DNA of 64,000 bases. Source: Chitinophagales bacterium. Lineage in GTDB: Bacteria; Bacteroidota; Bacteroidia; Chitinophagales; UBA10324. Location: positions 62,001 to 126,000 of the forward strand of contig JANWWJ010000043.1 in NCBI GenBank assembly GCA_025056305.1, given 5' to 3'. This document shows, piece by piece, positions 1 to 8,389 of the stretch (the first letter of the stretch is position 1; each line of letters starts with the position of its first letter). Both the position numbers and the translations under genes were made by a program. Below the pieces are notes generated by a model that was not told the DNA's origin, made no database searches, and saw nothing but the letters and a program-made list of their open reading frames with translations.

Positions 1-1103
1 TGCAGTTTCTTATGAAAAAAAACAAGATTGAAGTAATCAGCGGCTTCGGACGAGTGCGGCCGGGCAACAAGGTGGAAGTAACGGCTGCCGATGGAAAAAA
101 AAGCAACCTTTCCGCACCTCACATCATCGTCGCTACCGGGGGTCGCTCTAAAGAACTACCACACCTCAAGCAGGATGGAAAAAAGATCATCGGCTATCGT
201 GAAGCCATGAGCCTTTCGCGTCAACCGGCCAGTATGGTCATCGTCGGTGCAGGAGCGATTGGCGTTGAATTTGCTTATTTCTACAACAGCATTGGTACCA
301 AGGTCACCTTAGTAGAGTTTATGCCTCGCATCGTACCTGCTGAAGACGAAGAGATATCCAAAGAGCTGGAGCGCAGTTTTCGTAAGCAGGGCATACAAGT
401 GCTCACCAACACAACGGTAGAAAAGGTAGACACCTCCGGTAAAGGCTGCGATGTCACGCTTAAGACTGAAAAAGGCTCGGAAAAAATTTCGTGTGAAGTG
501 GTACTTTCCGCTATTGGCATTGCCACCAACATCGAAGGCATAGGTTTGGAAGAAACCGGGATCAAAACCGAAAAAGGGAAGGTGATTGTGGACGAGTATT
601 ACCGCACCAACGTTGCCGGATACTATGCCATTGGTGACATTGTCAACGGCCCTGCCTTAGCGCACGTGGCCTCCGCCGAAGGGATCATCTGTGTTGAGAA
701 AATAGCCGGAAAGAACCCTGCCCCTCTGGATTACAACAACATCCCAGCCTGCACGTATTGTATGCCGGAGGTGGCATCGGTAGGTTATACAGAGCTAGCT
801 GCCCGTCAGGCCGGTTATGATGTCGTCGTAGGTAAATTTCCCTTCTCCGCCAGCGGAAAGGCCAAAGCAGCCGGACATGCCGAAGGTTTCGTAAAAGTGG
901 TTTTTGATGCCCGCTACGGCGAATTTTTGGGCGCTCATCTGATTGGCTACAACGTTACTGAAATGATCGCCGAATGCGTAGTAGCCCGCAAGCTGGAAAC
1001 CACTGGCCATGAGCTGATTAAGAGCGTACATCCACATCCGACCATGAGCGAAGCCATTCTGGAAGCTACCGCCGCTGCTTTCGGTGAAGTCATTCATTTG
1101 TAG
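1..1103 (+). CDS. lpdA: Dihydrolipoyl dehydrogenase, 5'-truncated by the window edge
   Basis: Frame stays open upstream of the listed ATG at 12 (QFLMKKNKIEVISG). NAD-binding motif VIVGAGAIGVEFAYFYNSIGTKVTLVE and C-terminal HPHPTMSEAILEA typical of Lpd. Confidence 0.95.
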   Translation, partial: QFLMKKNKIEVISGFGRVRPGNKVEVTAADGKKSNLSAPHIIVATGGRSKELPHLKQDGKKIIGYREAMSLSRQPASMVIVGAGAIGVEFAYFYNSIGTKVTLVEFMPRIVPAEDEEISKELERSFRKQGIQVLTNTTVEKVDTSGKGCDVTLKTEKGSEKISCEVVLSAIGIATNIEGIGLEETGIKTEKGKVIVDEYYRTNVAGYYAIGDIVNGPALAHVASAEGIICVEKIAGKNPAPLDYNNIPACTYCMPEVASVGYTELAARQAGYDVVVGKFPFSASGKAKAAGHAEGFVKVVFDARYGEFLGAHLIGYNVTEMIAECVVARKLETTGHELIKSVHPHPTMSEAILEATAAAFGEVIHL

Positions 1104-1848
1104 CGGTGTGGCCGGCAGCCATATTTTCTTGCAAAGCCGATCGGCCTTGCACTGCACAGCCTTCATAGGCAATACCGTTGACTAACGCAGTTACCCGAAA
1201 TGGATATATAGCTTTTTTGTATAATGTATTTTTCGAAACAATAGTAACCCGCAATGACCTTTGCGATGCAAAATTGTTGGATTCATAAATCCAGCGATCT
1301 GGCTGTTGCGCCGGCGGAAAATATTCAAAAACATCATGCACACCCCAATGCCGATCGAGGAAGCGAAGGGTTTGTTGCGCCTCGCTGATCTGTAATTGCC
1401 AGTTGGGGCCTTCGGCTAAAAAATCGTACGGAATGCACCATGCCGGTTCGCGCAACACACTACAGGAGTTTACGGTGTGGAGGACAAACAAACTATCGGA
1501 CTGTCCCATGTGGCTTTTGCTGATGCGCTGCCATTTTCCGGTCGCCTCGACTTGATAAAAAACAGAGGCATCGGCCGCTTGCGCCGACATGTGCTTGAGG
1601 GGAAATACACCGGCGGTGTCGCGTACCCAATAGGGATGAAAAGGCTTTTCGCATGCATAAAACCATAATGAATCATTGGCATAAAGCATCGTGCCGCGAA
1701 GCGTCTCTGTACCGGCAAAGCCAAAAGAATTTTCGTTTTGCAACGCAGGGCTGCGGTTCACTATCTCTTGGTTTTGCCGATGGCGGCAACTTACGAACAC
1801 CACGTGACAGCCCACCAGCAAGCCGAAAACCACGAGCGGCTGCAACAT
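1090..1848 (-). CDS. Hypothetical secreted protein/lipoprotein
   Basis: 252-aa ORF with hydrophobic N-terminus and Cys (LLVGCHVVFVSC). Tail overlaps lpdA convergently by 14 nt. Confidence 0.6.
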   Translation of the reverse strand: MLQPLVVFGLLVGCHVVFVSCRHRQNQEIVNRSPALQNENSFGFAGTETLRGTMLYANDSLWFYACEKPFHPYWVRDTAGVFPLKHMSAQAADASVFYQVEATGKWQRISKSHMGQSDSLFVLHTVNSCSVLREPAWCIPYDFLAEGPNWQLQISEAQQTLRFLDRHWGVHDVFEYFPPAQQPDRWIYESNNFASQRSLRVTIVSKNTLYKKAIYPFRVTALVNGIAYEGCAVQGRSALQENMAAGHTATNE

Positions 1849-1851
1849 GAA

Positions 1852-4800
1852 TTATCGCAGCAACAATACATTACCCCGACGTTCAAAGGTCATTCCGTCG
1901 AGGAATCTAGCCCTGATGTGATATACATAAGTGCCTATTTCTTCGGGTTTTCCTTTGTACGTTCCGTCCCAACCCGTCGCAACATCATTGCTGACAAACA
2001 ACAACTGTCCCCAGCGGTTGAAGATTTTCATTTCAAATTCACTAACATTCACATGGCTGGGCAAGAAAATGTCGTTCAAACCATCACCATTGGGTGTAAA
2101 AGCATTGGGGATGGCAAAAACGTTTGATACTGATTTCAGCACAACTGTATCAGAAATCTTGCATCCGTTTGCATCGGTAACGGTGACGATGTATTCACCC
2201 GGACCTAGTCCCGTAGCTGTAGTTCCGGTTTGAGGCGGGTTGGTGTTCCATTCATAGCTATAAGGAGGTGTGCCGCCGCTGGCCTGAGCTGTGGCCGAAC
2301 CATCTTTGGCCCCAAAAGAAGACTCATTGGTAAAGGTGGTTCCCACAGAAAGCTCCGAAGGTTCGGTGATAGTCACCATCAACGTATCGCTACAGTCGTT
2401 GGCATCGGTGATGAAAACTGTATAGGTGCCCGGCCCTAGACCCGTGAGCAAAGAATCGGTCACCGGCGGCGTCAAGTCCCACAAATAAGAGAAAGGAGGC
2501 TGGCCCTGAAGACCTGCAACGTGAATTTCCCCGTCGGCCTCACCATAGCATGAAACATCAGTAGCATTGGCTAAGGCCACCACCTCTGGAAATACCGCTA
2601 CTTGCATGGTGTCGTAGTTTTTACAGCCCGCCTGCGATTTACCTTCAACCACTACTGTTGTGGGACCGCTGGGATAAGTCGTAATCGGATTTGTGTTGCC
2701 TGCAGGTGTACCGTTTGCCCACCATGCAAACTGGGTGGCATTGGAATTAGCCTGTATGACAAACGGCAATCCCGGACAAATGGTTGTATCCGGCGGCAAC
2801 CATACCGTCGGTTTTGGATGCACTACAACGTTTTTAGATCCTGTATTGGACCCGCATTCATTAAGCGCAAAGACAGAAATTACAGCAGTGCCTGCACTGT
2901 CAAATACAATGGTAATTTGATTGTTGGCTGTGTCAATAATCTGACCTAAAGAAGTGGACCAATCGTAGTAAGTACCGGCCAAAAAGGTAGTTTTATAAGT
3001 AAACGTATCCCCCACACAGGCATTGATCATCCCGAATATGGACGTCGAAGGGGTACCTATAACTGTGATATACACTGTATCGCTCCACGGTCCCCAGCAC
3101 CCATAATTGTATTCCCTGACGGTAAACCAATATGTGCCATTGGGCGCGTTGGCCCAGTTGATCAAGAGTGGATTATATTCCCAGAAAAAAGGTACTCCAC
3201 TGTTCAGATTTGGTGAATACCACTGATATTGGGAATCGTAATTGTACGGGAAGATGGTGATGCCGCTGATTTGCCCTTTGCAAACCAGGGTATCATCCGG
3301 TATGACCAGAGGAGGCAGCGAATCCGGCGAGCCAATAATCAAGCGCACCAGTGTAGCCAGGCTATCCCACGGAGGCACGGGATCAGTAGCAATGATGCGC
3401 ATGTAATACATGCCCGTGCCCGGCGGGCCAAGTTTGCTGATCACATCCAGTAGGCCGGGAATACTCAGTGTTAATGTTGTGCTGGAGGTAGCCGAAACCA
3501 CACCAAATGAACCGGTATCTAAGATTTGAAATGTTTTGGAGCTCAAGATTTGAACCTTAAACTGATTGCCTGGGTTGTAGGTGGTATTGGTATTCCAGGT
3601 GTTGATGTCCAGTTCAATGGTTGTGTCCTTGCCCACATGGTCAGTGATGCATACAGAGATATCCTGCATGTTGTTGGTGGTCACGTCGCATTGTCTGATG
3701 CAAAACGGGCCCCACGGAGAGCCTATTGATACCGGTGAGGTAGAGCGGACCCGAACATAGTAGCCACAGCCCGGGGGTACGTTAGGAATTATGCCCGAAA
3801 CGGTTCCGGGTGGCGAACCCAACATAGGGTCATAGGTGTTGGGATCTAACGATTGCCCGATGAAATAGGGATTGGCAAAGCTGCCGTTCATGTCTGACAG
3901 CTCAGCCACATAAAAGTTGTTAAAGTTGTAAACGCCGGTGGAATAAAAGGGAACATCAATGACGCTATACACACAAACGGTATCGGGCCCATAGGTGACC
4001 ACCGGCTGCAGCGTGGTGATGATATTCGGGCAATTTTTGATTTCAAAACAGCCACTGGCAATCCCCGTAATTGAAGGTTGTGGAGATACGCGGTTGATTC
4101 GCACCTTATAACACGTACCATTGGCCTGCCAACTGGGGATCATGGCAGCCACGCCCCCACTGGTCATGTTGGCCGGGATCGTGAAAACGCCAAGACTGAC
4201 TGGCGAAGCAAAGTTGCCTACCGAATTGCTGAGCTCAACTTCGTATGTGCCCGTGCAAAGCGGAGCCGACAGTTGCCAGAAGATGAACAAATATGATCCC
4301 TTGCAGACAGGGTTAGGAGAAACCGAGGTAATACTAATGTTTACAGGATTGTTAACGTTATCGTAAGTGCCCACCACGATGATGTCGTCAACCCCGAAAC
4401 CGATGCTGGGTGCTGCACCGCTTCCGTTAACCCAGCGGAAAGCGAAGCGCAAGTTTATCTTGTTGTTGAAAGCAGGATCCGTGACCACCTCATACTTCCA
4501 TTGCCCGTAGCCATAATATTTCGATTGGCCTGTTTGTATCCACGTCACGCCATTATCTATGCTGTAATACAACTGCGCGTAGTCGTTGGCATTACCTTCT
4601 CCGATATAAAAAAACGTTAATTCAACATCGGTAAGGCCAAGCGTGCAAAAGCTGGTGTTCATTACGGCCATGCGGTCGCTGGGCGCGTTTGGATTGTAAC
4701 AAGCATTGGTTGAGCTACTTCCTGCGTCGTAAACGTGCAGGTAATTGCTGTTGGGAGCTCCTGCTATGGTGCCACTTATGGTTTGAAACTGATCAGGGGT

Positions 4801-5016
4801 ATTTGGGTAACCGGCACTGCCCGCGTAATGATTGTTGATAATCCACTGGTTTGGCCCCGTGTTGGCACTTGGTCCCGCTGCAGCATTCAACGTGAAGCCT
4901 GCCGTACCACCGTTAAAATCCTCATAATAGAGCTGAATGGTTTGTTGTGCACGTGCCTGCGAAAAGGCAATAAGTGCACACATTGTTATGCGCAAGAAGC
5001 GATTCATGGAAACCAC
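1852..5016 (-). CDS. Large secreted protein with SprB-like repeats and gliding-motility-associated C-terminal (T9SS type B sorting) domain
   Basis: Signal peptide MNRFLRITMCALIAFSQARAQ; two repeats of form DVSCYGEADGEIHV..GG.PPYSYLW..; C-terminus IPNAFTPNGDGLNDIF...FNRWGQLLF...GWDGTYKG...GTYVYHI. Confidence 0.88.
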   Translation of the reverse strand: MVSMNRFLRITMCALIAFSQARAQQTIQLYYEDFNGGTAGFTLNAAAGPSANTGPNQWIINNHYAGSAGYPNTPDQFQTISGTIAGAPNSNYLHVYDAGSSSTNACYNPNAPSDRMAVMNTSFCTLGLTDVELTFFYIGEGNANDYAQLYYSIDNGVTWIQTGQSKYYGYGQWKYEVVTDPAFNNKINLRFAFRWVNGSGAAPSIGFGVDDIIVVGTYDNVNNPVNISITSVSPNPVCKGSYLFIFWQLSAPLCTGTYEVELSNSVGNFASPVSLGVFTIPANMTSGGVAAMIPSWQANGTCYKVRINRVSPQPSITGIASGCFEIKNCPNIITTLQPVVTYGPDTVCVYSVIDVPFYSTGVYNFNNFYVAELSDMNGSFANPYFIGQSLDPNTYDPMLGSPPGTVSGIIPNVPPGCGYYVRVRSTSPVSIGSPWGPFCIRQCDVTTNNMQDISVCITDHVGKDTTIELDINTWNTNTTYNPGNQFKVQILSSKTFQILDTGSFGVVSATSSTTLTLSIPGLLDVISKLGPPGTGMYYMRIIATDPVPPWDSLATLVRLIIGSPDSLPPLVIPDDTLVCKGQISGITIFPYNYDSQYQWYSPNLNSGVPFFWEYNPLLINWANAPNGTYWFTVREYNYGCWGPWSDTVYITVIGTPSTSIFGMINACVGDTFTYKTTFLAGTYYDWSTSLGQIIDTANNQITIVFDSAGTAVISVFALNECGSNTGSKNVVVHPKPTVWLPPDTTICPGLPFVIQANSNATQFAWWANGTPAGNTNPITTYPSGPTTVVVEGKSQAGCKNYDTMQVAVFPEVVALANATDVSCYGEADGEIHVAGLQGQPPFSYLWDLTPPVTDSLLTGLGPGTYTVFITDANDCSDTLMVTITEPSELSVGTTFTNESSFGAKDGSATAQASGGTPPYSYEWNTNPPQTGTTATGLGPGEYIVTVTDANGCKISDTVVLKSVSNVFAIPNAFTPNGDGLNDIFLPSHVNVSEFEMKIFNRWGQLLFVSNDVATGWDGTYKGKPEEIGTYVYHIRARFLDGMTFERRGNVLLLR

Positions 5017-5227
5017 TTTAGATCAAAAGCCCCGCTACTTTTTTATCGACCAGCGTAAATATAAGATTTTCCTACTAAAAAAGAGTACGCGCCCCATCCA
5101 AACAAACCCCACCCTTTGCCCGGATTGGCAAAGCCAGAAAAGAAACCAGTCTTGTTTTTTTAATCTCGAAAAAAATTTAACAAAAGCTTAAAAATCGTGA
5201 GAAAATAAGGGGTAAAGCGGCATACCG

Positions 5228-5235
5228 TATCTTTG
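5228..5235 (+). promoter_or_regulatory. Predicted Bacteroidota -7 promoter element (TATCTTTG)
   Basis: Matches TAnnTTTG and ends 7 nt before the ATG at 5242, implying a leaderless or near-leaderless mRNA. No convincing -33 element seen. Confidence 0.4.
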
Positions 5236-5241
5236 TAAATC

Positions 5242-5622
5242 ATGCGAGCGGCAACAATATTGTGCTTAACGCTGGCTTTTTTGGCCGGTCAAATACGATT
5301 GCTGCTCCTACACACGCATTATTTGTTATCCAAGCAATATTATGCCGAGGTTTTATGCATCAATAAAACCAAAGCGGAATTGCAATGTGAAGGCCGCTGT
5401 GCTTTAAAAAAAGAAATGGAGCAGGAACGGAAAACAGACATACAGCACCCTCCCCGCTTTGAACTGACTCTGGAATACCTGACAGCTGAAACGATCAGCA
5501 TTTTAACTGCCAATCTTTTTTCGATTGCCGGCACAATGACCTCCGCCGGTAAGCACCCCAAAGCGTTCGATCACTACAGATTCGTTTTTCAACCCCCTGA
5601 GCTTTTTCTTATTGCCGCTTAA
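5242..5622 (+). CDS. Small membrane-anchored/periplasmic protein with CIN..CEGRC cysteine motif, possibly metal related
   Basis: 126 aa, N-terminal hydrophobic helix, then AEVLCINKTKAELQCEGRCALKKEM. Co-directional with the MbnP-like gene. Confidence 0.6.
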   Translation: MRAATILCLTLAFLAGQIRLLLLHTHYLLSKQYYAEVLCINKTKAELQCEGRCALKKEMEQERKTDIQHPPRFELTLEYLTAETISILTANLFSIAGTMTSAGKHPKAFDHYRFVFQPPELFLIAA

Positions 5623-5727
5623 CCCTCCTTTTCTCCGTTTTTAGACACAGCTTAAAACTGCACCAGTGCTGCACATTAAGGCAGTTCGGTGTGAATTTTT
5701 GTTTAACCCTTAAAATCTCAAAAACCC

Positions 5728-6465
5728 ATGAAAAAAAGACATATTGCAATTTTTCTTCTCATCGCTTTAGGTTGGGCTTCCTGTAAGAAAGATGATCACG
5801 AGGAAACCCACGAAAAGGTCACCCTGCACCTTCACACCATGGTAGGTAGTAAAGCTGCCGACTACACATCTACTTTTACTTCAGAGTCGGGCCGAGCTTT
5901 TACGCTCAGCGACTTGCGCTACTACCTGTCCAATTTCGTGCTCATCAAGGAAGATGGCAGCGAAGTACCGATAGCCGGAACGGTAATTCTGGCCAGCCCT
6001 AATGAACACGAATGGGAACTGGGCACAGCCCCCAGTGGTCACTATAGCGGAATTCGCTTTCTGGTCGGATTGGATTCAGTGACCAACCACGGAGACCCGA
6101 GCGTTTATCCTGCCAATCACCCTCTTGCACCTCAAACGCCAAGCATCCATTGGAGCTGGAACACCGGATACATTTTTATGAAAATTGAAGGTAAAGTGGA
6201 CACCACCCTATCGGCAACCGGTACGCCCAATGCTGATTTCTACTACCATATCGGCCTAGATCAGATGGCTCGGGAAGTGACCATTAGAGATATGCATGTG
6301 CATATAGAAAAAGGGGGAGAAAACAGCTTTCATGTGGCTTTTGACTTGCTCAAAGCACTTAAAGGTGTTGACATGCGCACCGAGCGCGCCACGCATACCA
6401 TGGACAATATGATGTTGGCTCAAAAAATTGCTGACAACTGGCCGGAATCCTTTTCGGCAGAATAG
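5728..6465 (+). CDS. MbnP-family copper-binding lipoprotein
   Basis: Lipobox-like signal LIALGWASCKK; FTLSDLRYYLSNFVLIKEDGSEV and SIHWSWNTGYIFMKIEGK typical of the MbnP family. Followed by a di-heme peroxidase. Confidence 0.8.
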   Translation: MKKRHIAIFLLIALGWASCKKDDHEETHEKVTLHLHTMVGSKAADYTSTFTSESGRAFTLSDLRYYLSNFVLIKEDGSEVPIAGTVILASPNEHEWELGTAPSGHYSGIRFLVGLDSVTNHGDPSVYPANHPLAPQTPSIHWSWNTGYIFMKIEGKVDTTLSATGTPNADFYYHIGLDQMAREVTIRDMHVHIEKGGENSFHVAFDLLKALKGVDMRTERATHTMDNMMLAQKIADNWPESFSAE

Positions 6466-6505
6466 CCCTTAGGCAAGCAGCTTTGAGTGGGCCGGCGAAA
6501 GCTCT

Positions 6506-7588
6506 TTGCTTCCCGGTTCTAAGAGTGTAACATCAATGCCATTTGATGGTAACTTTAAACGGGAGGCAAAGTCATCCGTGATGCGGAAAAGCTATTCGCC
6601 GGCTCATTTTTTTCTTTTGGCTTTGACGCTGGGGGTGGCTGCCTCTTGCACCTGGGATCAAAGCCGTGTTGATTGGGGCGATCAAATAGTCATGCCAGAA
6701 ATTCCGCCAGGCTTTTCTATGCCACCTATTCCCGACGACAACCGATTGACGCCTTACCGCATAGAATTGGGTCGCCGCCTGTTTTTTGATCCGATTCTCT
6801 CGCGCGACAGCACCATCTCGTGTGGCTCGTGTCATCATGCCGACAAAAAGATGACCGATGGCTTATCCAAAAGCATCGGCATCGACGGACAGGTGGGCAT
6901 ACGTAATGCCATCAGTCTGCTCAATGTTGCTTACCAACCGTATTTATTCTGGGACGGGGGCGTGCCCACTTTGGAAACACAAGTATTGGCGCCCATCCAT
7001 GATCCGAAAGAAATGGATTTTGACATCAACTTAGTTGTGGAACGCCTGAAACGACACCCTGAGTATCCTGCCCTGTTTTACCAAGCCTATAAAGCCGGTC
7101 CGTCACCATATACGGTGACGCGCGCCATTGCTTGCTTTGAGCGAAGTCTTTATAGTTCTACTACTCGCTACGACCGCTACGTGCTTTTTGGGGATACTAC
7201 GGCATTGACTGCGTCAGAAAAAAGAGGCATGGAATTGTTTTTTAGCGAACGAGCCGAGTGCTTTCACTGCCACAGCGGTTTTTTATTTACTGACTTTAGC
7301 TTTCGCAACAATGGGCTTTACGAAAAATATGCGGATAGCGGGCGAGCCCGCATCACATTAAATCCTGACGACGTAGGAAAGTTCAAGGTTCCCTCGCTTC
7401 GTAACCTTGCCTATACGGCACCCTATATGCACGACGGATCGTTGGCCACCCTTCGCGATGTAATCGAACATTACAATAGCGGTGGAAAAAATCATCCCAA
7501 TAAAAGCATATTCGTTCGACAACTGGCCCTCAGCGAGCAGGAAAAAGAAGACCTGATCAATTTCTTGCTTTCGCTGAGTGATCCGTAA
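6506..7588 (+). CDS. Di-heme cytochrome c peroxidase / MbnH-like protein (likely start near 6581)
   Basis: Two CxxCH heme motifs (CGSCHH, CFHCHS); FKVPSLRNLAYTAPYMHDGSLATLRDVIEHYNSGG typical of the CcpA/MauG superfamily. Signal peptide begins at the internal MRKSYSPAHFFLLALTLGVAASC. Confidence 0.88.
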   Translation: MLPGSKSVTSMPFDGNFKREAKSSVMRKSYSPAHFFLLALTLGVAASCTWDQSRVDWGDQIVMPEIPPGFSMPPIPDDNRLTPYRIELGRRLFFDPILSRDSTISCGSCHHADKKMTDGLSKSIGIDGQVGIRNAISLLNVAYQPYLFWDGGVPTLETQVLAPIHDPKEMDFDINLVVERLKRHPEYPALFYQAYKAGPSPYTVTRAIACFERSLYSSTTRYDRYVLFGDTTALTASEKRGMELFFSERAECFHCHSGFLFTDFSFRNNGLYEKYADSGRARITLNPDDVGKFKVPSLRNLAYTAPYMHDGSLATLRDVIEHYNSGGKNHPNKSIFVRQLALSEQEKEDLINFLLSLSDP

Positions 7589-7605
7589 GTTTTATATTAA
7601 AAATT

Positions 7606-8388
7606 TTACTCCTTTGACTCAGCGTGCATAGGGCGTAGCTGTCGCTTGTATAATTGTATGGTGTTTTCCAAGCCCAGGTAAATGGCATCACAAATCAGCG
7701 CATGGCCAATAGACACTTCTTTCAGATCAGGAATGTTCCGAGCCAGATAGGCCAGGTTGTACAGATTCAAGTCATGGCCGGCATTGATTCCCAGACCCAA
7801 TTGGCGCGCTGTGCGTGCCGTTTCTACGTAAGGTCTGATAGCTTCTGCAGGTGCCGTTGGAAACAGCTTAGCATAAGGACCAGTGTACAGTTCTATGCGG
7901 TCGGCGCCAGCAGCTTTTGCCCCCTCGGCCATAGCCGGGATGGGGTCTATAAACACCGACACCCGAATGCCATGGCTTTTCAAAGCAGCAATGATATCGC
8001 GCAAGAAAGCCTGATGTTTAAGCGTGTCCCAGCCCGCATCGCTAGTGAGCACGTCATGGCCGTCGGGAACCAAGGTGGCTTGAGCCGGCCGCACTTGCTG
8101 AACCAGATCCATCCATGTGCTGATGGGATTTCCTTCGATGTTAAATTCGGTAGTAACTACATCTTTGAGCTGCAACACATCGGCGTACCGAATGTGCCGT
8201 TGATCAGGTCGTGGATGGACGGTGATGCCATCTGCTCCGAAGCGTTCGCAATGACGGGCGGCCTCAATCACATCAGGCACATTGCCGCCCCGCGAGTTAC
8301 GCAAGGTGGCAAACTTGTTTATGTTGACCGAAAGTCGGATCACCGGCGCAAAATTGCCATATTTCCAAGTGCGCCACCGCTCATGCAC
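7606..8388 (-). CDS. pdxJ: Pyridoxine 5'-phosphate synthase (true start probably GTG near 8343)
   Basis: RLSVNINKFATLRNSRGGNVPDVIEAARHCERFGADGITVHPRPDQRHI; GINAGHDLNLYNL. Confidence 0.95.
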   Translation of the reverse strand: MHERWRTWKYGNFAPVIRLSVNINKFATLRNSRGGNVPDVIEAARHCERFGADGITVHPRPDQRHIRYADVLQLKDVVTTEFNIEGNPISTWMDLVQQVRPAQATLVPDGHDVLTSDAGWDTLKHQAFLRDIIAALKSHGIRVSVFIDPIPAMAEGAKAAGADRIELYTGPYAKLFPTAPAEAIRPYVETARTARQLGLGINAGHDLNLYNLAYLARNIPDLKEVSIGHALICDAIYLGLENTIQLYKRQLRPMHAESKE

Positions 8389-8389
8389 T

